DNA from: Carposina sasakii
Taxonomy: Eukaryota > Arthropoda > Insecta > Lepidoptera > Carposinidae
Direction of reading: 5' to 3'
DNA: 64,000 nucleotides
NCBI GenBank assembly: GCA_014607495.2
Contig: CP053154.1
Coordinates: 8,866,001 to 8,930,000, forward strand
This document shows positions 1 to 12,007 of this stretch, piece after piece; the stretch's first letter is position 1; every line of letters starts with the position of its first letter. The notes under the pieces are model-generated. The model saw only the letters and a list, made by a program, of their open reading frames with translations. It was not told where the DNA came from and searched no databases. The translations under genes were made by a program, and so were the position numbers.

Positions 1-119
1 AACCAATTTTACTAAAGTCTTGTACGCAACCAAACATAAATCTAATTGTAACAAAATCATAGTCTTCAACATAAATTAGAGTATATCTTGCAAATAAAAT
101 TATAGAGTCCAACAATTAC

Positions 120-311
120 CTCAGCAGGAAAGGAATATCCGTTGATGGCGTGTTCCGATCCGAACTGATCGTGTAGACCGTAGTGGATGTGAATCTCATG
201 AAACTGATACTTGTACGAGAGGGGGCCCCCCGTGATGTTAATGTGGTGCCTCGTCTCATTCTCCACGGTGAAGATCACCGAGTGGCCTGTGTTACTAATT
301 AGGCCGTTAAT
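120..311 (-). CDS. Carbonic anhydrase-related protein (CA10/CA11 type), internal exon
   Basis: A 192-nt exon (64 codons, phase 0 at both ends) with acceptor ttttctag before base 311 and donor GAG|GTAATT after base 120. It starts INGLISNTGHSVIF and contains GGPLSYKYQFHEIHIHYG and GSEHAINGYSFPAE, which align with the core beta-strands of the alpha-carbonic anhydrase fold and match insect CARP proteins closely. The IHIHYG segment keeps histidines at the positions of the first two zinc ligands of active enzymes. The third ligand lies just after FPAE, in the next exon, outside the window; in the CA10/11 family it is usually glutamine, so the protein is expected to be secreted and non-catalytic (established knowledge). 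Bases 1-119 look intronic, so the 3' exons lie left of the window. The intron to the next exon upstream is 248 bp (312-559). Confidence 0.93.
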
Positions 312-559
312 CTAGAAAAGAAAATCTAGATTATTTATGGACGGGAAAGGGTCAGTTAAAAAAAGATATAGATAAAACCGAAGCCACTGTGAGATAAATG
401 GAAAGAAATGCGAGGAAATAAATTTACTTTTTTTTTATTTATTACCTTGTCGTATGAATATTCATGATTGCCGAGTACTATAAACTTATTTAAAGAAATT
501 TCTCTAATTAGTCTAATATCTTAACTCTATAATTATCCATAGTTGAAAATATTTCTTAC

Positions 560-696
560 CCTATGTTTATCTATGTGCAAAAACCGTAGGTTGGGGTCGA
601 AGAGTAGTTTCTCCGGTTCTAGGTTGACTGGGGACTGTCTCCGCCCTTTGTTGCACAGCGACCATTCTGGGTTGATCAGACCCCAGAACGCAGGTC
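560..696 (-). CDS. Carbonic anhydrase-related protein, internal exon with the WGLINPEW block
   Basis: A 137-nt exon, acceptor ccacttag before base 696 and donor CATAGG|GTAAGA after base 560. Its first two bases complete a glycine codon begun in the exon at 6409-6459. It then reads PAFWGLINPEWSLCNKG, RRQSPVNLEPEKLLFDP and NLRFLHIDKHR. These blocks are diagnostic of the CA10/CA11-like subfamily and nearly identical to what I know of Drosophila CARP proteins; QSPVNLEP corresponds to the QSPV motif shared by all alpha-carbonic anhydrases. Splicing to the exon at 120-311 is in phase 0 and joins KHR to INGLISNTGH without a break. Open frames on the plus strand here are shadows. Confidence 0.93.
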
Positions 697-1313
697 CTAA
701 GTGGAAAAAATATAAAAAATATATAATCATCGTCTTCACCAAGAGCTTTCGCAGCAGTGGCAAAGACCATTCTACCGACAAAATTTTCACAAATAAATGC
801 AGATTACCTTTTTAAATACAATTTATTACGACATGTAAACCAAGACTCAAAACTATAAAATCCCTCAAGTTTACGAGTTGTATCTGTACTTGTACTAATT
901 TATTATGACGAGGTACCTGTACTGTTATTGTACTACGTTATTCGTGTAATACTGTTCTCCGCTAACACACATCTAACGACACATCTGTTGCTTAAAGTTT
1001 GTTATATTCCAAGTTCAATTTAGTTTCATTACGAGCACTTTCCTCCGATTAGACCTGACTCGTGGATATTATAAGAGGTAAGTGGAAAAATCTATAAACT
1101 AACGATGCATTTTAAAATATTGTTTGTCGTAAATGCAACAAAGTGTAATGTTATAACCAGGAAATTGCGAGTCAGGGAAAGGGCGAAAGACTAAATAATC
1201 TAAATATAACACACCGCCTGTTAGATCCCTAAGTTATTGTTTTATAATTTTTGTGTAATATATTATAGGAAACTTCTATCCTGCTCTGGAAGTAAAGAAA
1301 AACGTATAATACT

Positions 1314-1538
1314 ACAGCTGCTTCTCTTCCCGGGCATACTGTACAAGTCAGTAGAGGGACAAGAGGGTCTTGGTGTTTTGTAGGCGATGGGCTGACCACC
1401 TGTCACTACTAACCGAACTTGTACATCTCAACTATACCCTCAAAATTGGTCAGAAGTGGCACCATGTGGTTTTATCGGCCCTTGGTGCTCTGCCTACCCC
1501 GTAAGGGATATAGACGTGATTGTATGTATGTATATAGG
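1314..1538 (+). repeat. Repeat family B, long copy (retroelement with TATG-type tail)
   Basis: About 220 bp starting cagctgcttctcttcccggg and ending in a gtatgtatgtata tail after the block ctctgcctaccccgtaaggg. Nearly the whole sequence recurs inverted at 43268-43492, and 5'-truncated copies lie at 22477-22596, 33362-33492 and 56653-56786. It sits inside the 5.7-kb CARP intron. Truncation at one end, a simple tail at the other and target duplications in three copies show a retroelement; whether it is a SINE or a LINE 3' end cannot be told from here. Confidence 0.8.
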
Positions 1539-2034
1539 AAACATGTCTCGGGTTGTCAATGTTTACCCTGACCTAGTGACACTTATAATACTTTATAGGT
1601 ATTTACTACATGCGGTGAATTCTTGAAGCATTATATGCTTGAAGCTTACACTGACAGTTTAAATATAAATATACTTTGTGGACTATGAATTTGATAGTGC
1701 CAATTGTCATTAATCAAACAATATATATTTCATTATTAATCTGATATTTCCTCTGATAATAAAAATTAGTCCTATTTTTATAGCAACAATAGTAGGCACA
1801 TTCCAATAAAGTCTATATGATAAAAATAAAACTGTTGTCAGGTAAAGCCTCAGTAATTGACATTAGAATATTCAATGCCTGCCAGATACCTTTCAGTGTT
1901 TAACAGATATCCGTAGGCCTTGAATTTAATTTCATTTATACCCAAAAAAACGAGTAAACTTTTGCCATATGTAAATAATTATTTATAGCATAATTTGAGT
2001 ATTCCTGTGCTGAATGTGGAATACTTTACGAGAA

Positions 2035-2172
2035 TTCACCAACTGTCTTTCCAACTTTCGTGCATGTTGTTAGAGTCGACTAAGGAACTCTGGCATTCTC
2101 AGGCGATAAGCTAGCAACATTATCACTGATCATTTACATCGGGTCCCGCCATGATAAACGTAGCTATGGGAA
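2035..2172 (-). repeat. Repeat family C copy
   Basis: Contains a truncated form of cgtgcatgttgttagagtcgac followed by ggcattctcaggcgataagc and tagcaac. The same blocks occur at 5926-6035 (diverged), 24690-24905, 25741-25915 (inverted) and about 52842-52950 (inverted). No coding capacity is visible and the class is unknown. Strand is arbitrary. Confidence 0.6.
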
Positions 2173-2303
2173 ATTATTTATGATCTTGCAGATCTGGCAA
2201 CCCAATATTGGGAACACAGCCGTATGTATGTTGATTACGGTCAAAGCACTATGTAAAATATCTATTGATAGTATGCCTATTAAAATTATTTTCATTCACT
2301 ATG

Positions 2304-2858
2304 GTATCTTCTTCTTCTTCAGCCTATTGCAGTCCACTGCTGGACGTAGGGCCTCCCCCAGGCCACGCCATAAGGCTACTGCCACAGGGGGGTTTTGCCC
2401 ATAGTCACCACGCTGGGCAGGTGGGTTGGTGAACGCAGTGTGATTTTTGGACTATGTTGTCAGTACGGGAGGTGCTGCTGCCCACCTCCCGGAAACCCTT
2501 AATCGCCTCGTACGATACTCGTACCCACGGGCAGGCTGGAGTGGTACAAACTCTACTCTGCCGGAACCACACGGCTAATTGGTATTCTTCTTTTTCAGCC
2601 TATTGCAGTCCACTGCTGGACGTAGGCCTCCCCCAAGGCACGCCAAAAGACTACTGCCACAGGGGGTTTTGCCCATAGTCACCACGCTGGGCAGGCTGGT
2701 TGGTGACCGCAATGTGATTTTCGGACTATGTTGTCAGTACGGGAGGCGCTGCTGCCCACCTCCCGGAAACCCTTAATCGCCTCGTACGATACCCACGGGC
2801 AGGGACGGGGTGGTACAAACTCTACTCTGCCGGCACCACGCGGCTAATTGGTATATTA
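2304..2858 (-). repeat. Repeat family A, head-to-tail dimer
   Basis: Two about 275-bp units in direct tandem (roughly 2304-2580 and 2581-2858). Each begins ggtat-ttcttctt-cagcctattgcagtcc and ends cacggctaattggtat. On the minus strand the 3' end is ggcctacgtccagcagtgga followed by ctgcaataggctgaagaaga. Other copies lie at 31724-31855, 44118-44335 and 57935-58065, with fragments at 5850-5890 and 35229-35283. The 3' end resembles that of the RTE-like LINE at 23113-23996. Short open frames here are repeat shadows. Confidence 0.85.
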
Positions 2859-3960
2859 GCTAGCTAGCTATTGGTATATCTCTATTAAATTGAACGTCAA
2901 GTTTTACGATGCGAAACTATTATATGGACCGTAAATAAATTGATGAATATCGCTTTCGAATTAATTATAATCAATGTAACGTATATTCATTATTAGAGTA
3001 AATATTTCACAATTTAGCATCCATACCAGTGCTCAAAATCGGTAACTAATAGGCATTTCGTAGCCACTCCGAGTAAGCACGTAACATGAGCTCCGTAGGC
3101 TGATAGCAATGCGATGGCGTAGGTAAGTTAAGTACAGTATTTTTAGGGCTCCTTGCTAAGTTAGATTTGACTCTGAATTTCAATAGCATTTTTTGAACGT
3201 AGTTAATGTTCAATTATATAATATTAAGAGTATTAGTCACAGTAAAATGTATTTTATTTCGATGGTGATGGTCACTTAAAATCAACTACAATGAAGCGAC
3301 TGAGTTTCACTCATTCATTATTATGTCTAGTAAAAAAACTATCTAAATACCTCATCCTAATAAAAATTCATCGCAGAAACTATTCAAAATACAATTTAAA
3401 AACACTTTTCTCGAGGTATTTCAATATGGCCAGAAAAGTGGGCAAAACGCTTTGGATCGCTCCCGCGTCGGTTATATTATTTATGACCTTGAAAATTGCG
3501 AAGTGAGCCAGCGCGGTCGCGGTTACGCTTACTTTATGGGCGCACGCGCTGGCACGGGCGGTTTTATGCAGTTTTTGGCACGAGAAAGAGGTTTGTTTGC
3601 TAATTGAAAAAATCTGTTAACTCGACTACGCGCCAGGATTTCAAAGTCTATTGCGAATTTTTTTTGTTGCGTCTATATTAGGATCTCATCACTTCTGTTA
3701 AAAGATGAGTAACGGGAAAAGGTGACTTTACATATTTATCATTAGAAATTGAAGGATTGAGTATTACTTAGCCTAAGAGCTGGCATGCCGCAGCACAATC
3801 TGCCATTCAGGCAATTAACGCCAGTATTAACCTAACCTAAAACAAGAGGGAACAGAGGATACATTTTCGGACTTGTCTTACTCTGAAAAGTTACGTTCAC
3901 AATCCGTTTTTATTATTTATGATTCATATTTTATCCTAGTACAATTATACTATAATATAA
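2859..3960. other. CARP intron segment, no feature recognised
   Basis: AT-rich intronic DNA. A GC-richer patch near 3440-3600 has no convincing exon; a 71-codon plus-strand frame over 3291-3506 has no recognisable domain. Nothing else is seen. Confidence 0.5.
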
Positions 3961-3995
3961 TTAAAATATCAATAGACAATAATCATAAGATTGTT

Positions 3996-4190
3996 GTAAG
4001 TTACTAGTGGACGCCCGCGACTTCGTTCGTGTGGACTGCAGAAAAAACAAAATGTCAAAATTATCCGGGATAAAAATATTTTCGCCAAATTTTACTAAAA
4101 TCGCTCTAGCCGTTTTTACGTGAAAGAGTAACAAACATCCATCCATACATACAAACTTTCGCGTTTATAATATAAGTAGGATTACCATTG
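3996..4190 (+). repeat. Repeat family H copy ('actagtggacgcccgcgac')
   Basis: Starts actagtggacgcccgcgact and runs through ctgcagaaaaaacaaaatgt and a 'tccatccatacatacaaac' stretch to tataatataagtagg. This is a very common lepidopteran interspersed sequence that I recognise by its opening. A related inverted copy is at 39942-40098, sharing the 'ctgcag..aaacaaaatgtc' and 'ccgggataaaaatattt' blocks. Class uncertain. Confidence 0.7.
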
Positions 4191-4531
4191 AAACATCGGA
4201 ACAACTAATAAACAACACCACTAAATGTTACAACGTAATTACCTCCAGATTTTTGGCTTTCCTCGATAGAATAAGTAACTGGGGAACGATTCGCGTGCCG
4301 TTCGACATATCTCTAAGCTCCACTTATTTAAACAAAATGGCGCATTCATGATCGGTTGGTATTCTTTACGTTGTGCATACGTAATTATAATATCTGCTGG
4401 TGTTATTTCTGTAGAAGGCATATTGTATAACAGATTATCGCACACTAATCTCTACTACCATAGACACAATATCTTAGCTCTAGTATGCAAAAGTGCTGTT
4501 AATAGGTACCAGCCGTTAAAATGGCTGCATA

Positions 4532-4916
4532 CAGGGTGATTTTTGGTCGTCAACGTTCCCGAAAAATACGGAATTTCCTCATCATCACGATCATTTTTCT
4601 CAATGGAAGCATAACTGGGAAGTGTCTGGTTTCCAAAATATTAGGGTCGAGTTGAGTAAATAGACTGCGTTTTTCTGCATAAATGCACATTGACGCGTGT
4701 AGCTAGATTTTTTCACGACGTAAATAATTAATATTTGTCTATTAAAAAACTAGCATAAACACTGGACACTATAAATTTCGCCCGATCAGATCTATTTAAA
4801 AAAAAATTATATCGTTTACCAGCATTTTTTTTTTGGCATAAACTTACTTTATTTGATGTATAGAGTACGTACCCTTCGTTAAGGGTGGCAACGAAAAAAC
4901 ACCCTGTGTAATATAC
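4532..4916 (+). mobile_element. Family D MITE, copy 1
   Basis: 385 bp with ends CAGGGTG and CACCCTG, flanked on the left by TA and on the right by TG (a probable mutated TA). An inverted, about equally long copy is at 25353-25735, sharing cattgacgcgt, actagcataaacactgga, cagtgtctgg-type and 'aagtttatggcaaaaa'-type blocks throughout. No coding capacity. It is probably a non-autonomous TA-targeting DNA element. Confidence 0.8.
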
Positions 4917-4978
4917 ATCATACATAAAAATCACGCCTCTTTCCCGGAGGGGTAAGCAGAGGTATATAATATATAACA
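4914..4978 (-). repeat. Diverged family B-like fragment
   Basis: catacataaaaatcacgcct followed by ctttcccggaggggtaagca resembles the 3' end of family B (catacatataatcacgcctt, tatcccttacggggtaggca) but differs at several sites. It directly abuts or overlaps the right end of the family D copy. Confidence 0.45.
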
Positions 4979-5594
4979 GAATATACCAAATAACAAGAAA
5001 TATTTGTAGCATTTCTGCATCAGATATATATTAGAAAAAAAATAAGTTGAGATTAGAGATATGTCGAAGAAACCAGAATCGAGTCCCTGAGTTTTAGTAT
5101 CGGAGCTGAGTGCGGATGTAGTGATTGTAATTAGTAATGCGTATGAATAATTGAGCCCGGCCGCTGTGGCACGCAAGTTGGCTGTAGTTGGCTATAGTTG
5201 GGCAAACTTGCCGGCCCGTGGACGGATATTACATATGCATTGTTGATGAGCTCACTTGCCGTATTTGAGTAGGCTAGATTAGTTGTATAAAAATGGTTGT
5301 GGATTTGACCAATTTAGGGATCAGTAGGGGATATATGCAGTGTTGCAGTTATACATATACGGCTGATGATTTGATAGCTAACAAGAAATATCGACTTATG
5401 TCGATCGTTTATTATTATTTAGTAAAATGAACATATTAATTAAAACTATATTATCTAAGAAAAATAAATAATTCATCACAAAGTTATCACCAGAGAATAG
5501 CGATAGCGTTTGCAATACGAACGCGAAATAAATCAACCGCGGCGTATTCGCGACACGTTCGCCCAAACGTGCTGTCTACGGTGATACGAACTCG

Positions 5595-5660
5595 GGACTT
5601 AGACAAAGTAACATTATTTCTCGATTCTCGACACATTTGCTCCAATAGGAAGCCAACATT
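5595..5660 (-). repeat. Fragment resembling a repeat at 41960-42035
   Basis: The blocks 'agacaaagtaac.ttatttct' and 'cgacac.tttgctccaa' occur here and at 41960-42035, next to the family J copy there. The surrounding GC-richer stretch (5487-5753) has an 88-codon minus-strand frame with no recognisable domain, which I do not call a gene. Confidence 0.35.
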
Positions 5661-5925
5661 TTCGCGCGTTCTAGTCACGTGATGAATTTCAACGGCTATT
5701 GGTTGGCTAGTGTTGCGACCACGAATGTCGATGCCAAACGATGATAGGTACATTGTCTAAGCACTCTAAATGAGTGCTGCACTTTTAGAACACTTAGTGG
5801 GTCAAGATTGTAATGGTATTTTGTCTCTATACAAATTGCAATTGTAACATTGAATTATGGGGGAGGCCTATGTCCAGCATAGCTAAAAAAATGTATACGC
5901 GGTGATCTTTGTAAAGTGTTTTTTT

Positions 5926-6035
5926 TTTTATTAAGGCATTCGCTCAGGTGATAAGCTAGAAACTTGTTACCGCTAATTACATTTGTTATACCGATATGCT
6001 AAACATAGCAGTGGGATACCTTTTATGAGATCTAC
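5926..6035 (-). repeat. Repeat family C copy, diverged
   Basis: A poly-T run then aaggcattcgctcaggtgat, aagctagaaacttgttacc and tatgctaaacatagcagtgg. It matches the 24690-24905 copy (ctcaggcgatgagctagcct; tatgctaaacgggactgtgg) with many substitutions. A short family A fragment (gggggaggcctatgtccagc) precedes it at 5850-5890. Confidence 0.5.
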
Positions 6036-6104
6036 GTAAAGCATCCGTCCTAAGTGTGCATATTGCGATACATCTTGTAATGAGCGAAAAAACTAGTTAT
6101 TCGT

Positions 6105-6165
6105 AGCGGTAGTTCCTCGTAGCACATGCTACGGACTACGAAGTCTACGACTACGAAAACATTAC
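6105..6165. repeat. Degenerate tacga-rich short repeat
   Basis: The words ctacga, cgtag and tacgaa recur about eight times in 60 bp. A similar cluster is at 34208-34266. It looks like a degenerate microsatellite. Confidence 0.5.
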
Positions 6166-6408
6166 TACTGTAAGAGCGTATTCGAGTATTATACACTGTT
6201 GCAATTTAGTATAGTACTATGAGATCAAATAGAAATATAGGTACATATATACTAATATACACAAAACATATACCTTAAAAATAAGTCCCATTTAGTACTA
6301 AAATAAAATACACAAAATACAACAAACCCAACAATTCAGCTTAAAAATCCGCAAATGTAACAAAGTACATAAGGGCCATTACAGCCGTATTAGCTAAATC
6401 AAGCTCAC

Positions 6409-6459
6409 CTGAGATTCCGTCGTAGGTCCACCATTCCTCCCAGCTGACGCCGCTTACAG
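6409..6459 (-). CDS. Carbonic anhydrase-related protein, small exon encoding WEEWWTYDGIS
   Basis: A 51-nt exon too short to stand out as an open frame. The acceptor is tttgattgcag before base 6459 and the donor is TCTCAG|GTGAG after base 6409. In phase it reads VSGVSWEEWWTYDGIS, and the last base plus two bases from the exon at 560-696 make glycine, giving ..DGISGPAFWGLINPEW, the invariant start of the mature CARP domain. The two leading bases CT must complete a codon from an upstream signal-peptide exon that ends in phase 1; that exon was not securely located. The intron to 696 is 5.7 kb and packed with repeats. Confidence 0.92.
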
Positions 6460-9400
6460 CTGCAATCAAATTTACTCTAATTAGTTCTGCACTTCTAGTT
6501 ACGAACGCTGTTGTTAAATTAACTTGGGTACAGGTGCCTTATGCAGTTTTATATAAAGGTGTTCCTTCTTATTGGACAGTATCTATAACGTTTATATTTT
6601 GTTAGTATTCTGTCTTATCTTTACATTTTTTCTTAGAATCACAATAGAAATACATATTATCAAAATCTAAAGACAATTTATAACGACCAATATGAGGCAA
6701 CTCTGGAATTGTTTTTTTATTTATTTAAAGAATGTAGGTAGGTAAACCATTACATATTCTCAAAAGTTAAAATATTACAAATAATACCTACAAATAAATC
6801 AGCTAGTAGTACGAGTAAGTTAACTTTAATCGGAGATCTATAATTATAATTACTCGTTAACTTAGAAGGTCTCTCGACACTTTAAAATATAGAGTGCTGC
6901 TATTGACTAGATCGAGCAGATTAAAATTTACATAACTATTTATTAAACAACGACATTTCCATAAGTAGGTATTAATAACATAATAATATTAATAATGCTA
7001 TCAACTAACAATGAAAATAGTAAATGAACCGTAAACTGTGGTGTTGGAAAGGAAATAATACTGTTCCGGGCGATGTCGCGGACGGTATTGTTCACAAATC
7101 GGCACAATAGAGAGGATAGATGGCCGATCAAATCGTACTTTAGTTCGATACAGTTTCATCTATTCACTAGCAGACGCTTTTACACGTATAAACTATAACA
7201 TTCCCGTTATTACCTCATCCCGTAGAGAATTTCGGGAATTAAAGTTGCTAAGTGCCTTTAAAATCGGGCTAGCTAAATTAGAGATTAGCTGGAACAAACG
7301 GATAGATAATGGACAAACGTAGACAGACGAGCAAAAATGGTACAAAATATTATTTTTGGTATATGTACCGCGTATACCTACATCGATACGTCCATATTAT
7401 GCATTAAAGCAAATTGAAAATTGTGTGAAAAGCAGAAAACATCAATATTCTATGACGCAATAAAAATAGACTGTACATAGTTGAAGTATTTTGTGAGTTG
7501 TAAGAGAGGGTGAGATTTTATTACGCCTTTTTTTAACACCAGCCGTTTACTTTGGTGCTGCGATTGTCATTGTTTACTAATTGACACAATGGAATTTATA
7601 TTGCCGATCATAATGTCCTTTTACTTTCAACAGCCTTTACAGATTTATCAAGGAATATTTAAAAAGGTATCGGATTAATTACTTTAAAATTATGTATTTG
7701 ATACGTATTGCTTGAATCTTAGTACTAATTTAATTGTGTACCATCTGTCCGTATAAATTCGACTTTCAGCAGCAGCTTAGAACGAACTAAAGACAGAGTT
7801 TGTACAATATCATAAATACTTTGATAATATTGCAGCTTTTAAGGCACACGAGTACCAATCCACTTTTAGTTCAGCCTACTTTATAAAGAGTTCTGAAACT
7901 GCTATCGATAACTTAAGAAAATAAGTTTAAACGACTTGCAGCACAAGCTTAAGTTATCTTAATATGATACTCTAGAACTACTTTACTCTATACTTTAATT
8001 TGTAGCTACAAAATTATAATATTCATTCTCACAGATTTTTCTTCTCATATACAGGTGTAACAGAAAGGGCATAATACTATGAAAACATAGATATATGGAA
8101 CCTTTTCCCAAAATTTATATTCCCTTGAAAAGGACAATATCATTTATCATTTTTAAAAAGTGAAACTTAACCTTTTCAACGTACAAAGTTAATTATTAAA
8201 TTTGAAAATGAGTGTCAGATAATTTAAAAATTTTCATAAACCGAATTAAAAATTTTATTTACCAGCCAGAGCAGCTCAAATTCCCCGAAAGCCAGACGGA
8301 TTTTGGAAGATTAAAATTTCTAATTCGAGGTGGGCGAAGTAACTTAACTAACTAACTTAATTAAAATTATGATACTCATAATATTTCACAGCAATTAATA
8401 TCCTATTAACTTAATTCACGAAGAAAATAAAGTGGTGGAAAATTAACAGGGTACCTACATATTATTTTCGGTTCGTGCGTCAAAACTTTTAGCAATTTTA
8501 GTTAGAAATAAGTTCGTAAGTATTCGTTTTAATAATATTGAGAGCTTTGTAAGCTAAAAGTATATGAAAATACTACAATATTTACCTTCTGGCCAGTTGC
8601 ATTGATTAAGATCGAGATAAATTTCGCTCAAATTCAATCACTCGATTCGAACCCAGGACCTATGACAATTCAATCAATTATTTTCATACATAAAAGTATC
8701 TATTTTAACCTTTAGAAGAGCATTAGACATAAGTAACAACTTGCGAAACAAAATCGATTGATTAAAAGATTACTCCGCAATGCTTACTCTTCCGTTTTGA
8801 CCAATAAATTGTGACAATGTACAAGGAAAACGGCAAACAATTTTGAGTAGCAAAAGCAAAACAGCGATTACAGTACAAACGAAATATACACCAATCTCGA
8901 AAGTTGCTCGATACACGGCAGATTTATGTTTTTAATTTAAATTTTTGCATTCGTTCGGCGAAGTTGGCCGCGACGCGCCGTCTGCATCGCAAATACTCGT
9001 ACATGTCGCATCCAGATCGTACGTTCGATACAAGTCGAACTGTCGACTTTTAATCTTTTAATGCTACTCAACAAACTCCGATACGCTCGTATTTGAAATG
9101 TATTGAATCCGGCACGAGGAACTTTGCGAAAGTACCTTTGCCTAATGATTTGTTGAATATTCTAGCTATAGATGTAGGTTGTACTCGTATAGAGACGAGT
9201 AGCTTTTTTTGCAGCTGCTTGTAGTTTTATTTACAGTTCTCGTATAAACTAAATGTATTTTTAATCACTTTATTAAATACTAGTTATTTATAGAATCCTA
9301 TTTATAGTCTGCTCTTATAGCGGCTTTTGTGAACTCGCACTTTGCAATATTTATTTACACATTTCGTTTACCTTTTTAGAACTGTAACAAATTACATAAT

Positions 9401-10320
9401 AAGTACGCCGGTTCGTTCATTTGCTATACCTAGGTATATATCAAGCATTTCTTGGAAATACCGAAGTTTAGACTCGCCAAAGTTAAGAAAACGACACACG
9501 AGGAAATTAATACACAAGTTTATTACACATTACGATAGCCTCGTCGAGCGAGAGGGATAGCATTAGTGAGCTGAACCATACGTGCTGGAACTTGGCTCAG
9601 TGCGGCTTAAACCAACTTTACCGAGTAAAACAACACCTGAGTCGCGCCGTATGAATCTATGAATTACTGGACTTACAAATTGTTTAAACTGGTACGATAG
9701 AAAATAGGTTTGAAAATGCACTTTGGTGTCAAAGCTTTACCTACTCCGAGAGGCTTTGTGAATACAGGGTATAGTAAAAAGTACCTATATGCTGAAGAAA
9801 ATATATATTATGGAATAGCCCACTACATAACCTATACAAATAATTTGAGACTCGACAATATGTTTATTATTCAAGATTGTACCTACGCACAGATTTGAGT
9901 AATATCGGTGGGTAAGTTCCCTGTAGTAGGCTCCTTACACTCCTGATACCCCTTTTTTACACTCTGTTTAACATACATTTTAATAGGTATGGGTATCTAC
10001 GTATCATGAAATATTTCTAGCATTACTAAGAACTCCAGAAAGTAATGGGTTTTTAATTGAAATTATTAATTAGCTTTCTCATAAAAACTCGAAAGCACAT
10101 TTATTATTCCATGCCACACCTAAGCGTAATGAACCATGAAAATTGATACTAAAACATAAAACAACTCCCAACAAAACTATAAAAAGCAACAAAGCACTAA
10201 CGTAACCTACGCCGGCCTCATAAATCATTTACATTGAAAATTTACTGAAACTTCCAAGAGTTAGAGAAATTACATATCACATAACAGCGAAGGCTCTTTG
10301 TTATGTCTACTACGTTGAAA
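6460..10320. other. AT-rich region upstream of the WEEWW exon, no gene recognised
   Basis: Probably CARP intron or 5' flank. A tRNA-like SINE scrap (attcgaacccaggacctatg, 8646-8665, minus) matches the B-box end of SINE L at 59316-59575. The stretch from about 8052 (acaggtgtaacagaaagggc) resembles the end of the foldback element at 24006-24266. No exon with good splice sites was seen. Confidence 0.5.
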
Positions 10321-10329
10321 CAAACACAA

Positions 10330-10680
10330 GATTGAATTCGCATGCTTTGTTGCATTTTGCAGACGCGATCGGTGCGAGCGAAGTGCCCGCCCGGGAGATG
10401 CCAGTCAGCGTCTGTATTTTGTAGTCTCAACTCTTCAGAGCAGGAAGTCGGCGTAACTACCCGGGAATACAAATTTCCAGCTGCCATAAATATGACAATA
10501 CTAACTTGAGATTAAAGGCCGGTTGCAACCGCGGGATAGCATAATCTATACTCCGGCGGCGACGGAATAACACAATCAATAACACTTCAAAGGTATTGAT
10601 GTCGCAATCAAATGTTGAAAACGTGTGCAATTCGCAGCCGCCGACGAACTCCACAAAGAGCTTCAACCATGCATCGGAAA
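10330..10680. other. GC-richer unique island 1
   Basis: Locally GC-rich, apparently single-copy DNA with overlapping short open frames on both strands and no recognisable domain. Its composition contrasts with the AT-rich flanks. It may be a conserved non-coding or regulatory block, but this cannot be shown from one sequence. Confidence 0.3.
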
Positions 10681-10879
10681 TGAATCAGTTTCCGTTTCGA
10701 GTGAGGCAAATGATATATCTGTTTCTACGTGTGCATTCCAAACGAGACTCTACTTTCTGGGTGCCACCGCTCTATGCAGTAACCAATTTAAAAAACAGTA
10801 TTCACTATTTTCGAGACACCGTGAGGTAAACATGTCGTGCGAGCTTAAAACTCCGAAGTGCTGAAGTAATTACTTTGCT

Positions 10880-11170
10880 CTTAACGCCTCGAGGTGTGCA
10901 TTAGTAAACTTTTTAAGGCGGACGTTTAAGTTTTTTGCATCGATTTTCCGATGCGATGGGCCGTAATGGACTGAATGGGAATGTCATCGGTGTATGAAAT
11001 AAATAAATAAAATTCCGGTGGGAAATAGGCAATTTCACGGTGCATTGGATGTTCTTTTCGTGGCGTGTGCATGCCCGCGCTAGGCCCGCCGACACCCGCA
11101 TAACAAAAGCTCCGGTGGCGCGAATAATTTTAATCGCAGCAATGATTTTTCAGAGCCGTATGATATCTCC
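10880..11170. other. GC-richer unique island 2
   Basis: Non-repetitive stretch that includes a small gcatcg/cgatgc hairpin near 10938-10955 and the GC-rich word cgcgctaggcccgccgacac. No exon was recognised. Possible regulatory DNA by composition only. Confidence 0.3.
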
Positions 11171-11904
11171 GATTGCCAACATTATGCTTGCGGCCCAATA
11201 ACTTTATCGAGTATTTAATACATTTCAAGTTTATTGACAACGGCATTATTGGCTTTTGTACCGAATCGAAAATGTATCGTATGCACTACATGCAATGTAT
11301 TTACTACAGAAAACTCATAAATGTACTGTTATTTAAATGTATAAGTAGATGTGGCGAATATTTATCAAGAGTTATACTCGTATTCTCCAATGTCTTACAT
11401 AATGGAACAAAAGTTTATTTTATTAAATTAACTTTGTATTGTCTTTAAAATACTAAAGTACGAGTATTACATTACTAAAGTATTTGAGGTGCATAATATC
11501 TTTCAAGCGCGTACCTTTCAAGTAAGTGCCGTTCTAATATTATTATGCAAGTATAGGTACATTATCCTCTTTCCACTAATTAAAGTAAGTCACAAACTTA
11601 ATTTGAGTCTGTCTAAATGTCCAATAAACTACATGAATGACAAAATAAGATGGCATAATAACAAGGTAAATCCTTGGGTCGTAACTGCACCTGAGAGCGA
11701 CAAGACTAATGCCATCATTCGACCCGAATAATGTACCCTATGAGCACCTTTCGCCTGTGGGCATACGTTACCCCAGAATTATAGCATCGTTAAGTAAACT
11801 TTTTTTCAGGACGTAGGTGAGGAACCTTTTAAAATACTTAAAATGAAGTTTTATTTGCGTTTGGTTGTTGGTGATATAAATATAAATAAAGGTGATATAA
11901 ATAA

Positions 11905-11938
11905 AGATCGTATTTACAATACATCGTAAATACGATCT
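11905..11938. repeat. Short perfect hairpin
   Basis: agatcgtatttac and its exact reverse complement gtaaatacgatct are separated by 8 nt (13-bp stem). The flanks are AT-rich. No further function can be assigned. Confidence 0.6.
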
Positions 11939-12007
11939 ATATTTAATTTATTATATAAAACATATCATATTACATAACATTTACGAAAACATTTGCATTT
12001 TGCTCGA

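Noticed and set aside
543..815. 90-codon plus-strand frame opposite the CARP exon
   Set aside because: It is the antisense shadow of the exon at 560-696.
11905..11938. microRNA precursor
   Set aside because: A 13-bp stem with an 8-nt loop is too short, and the flanks do not extend the pairing.
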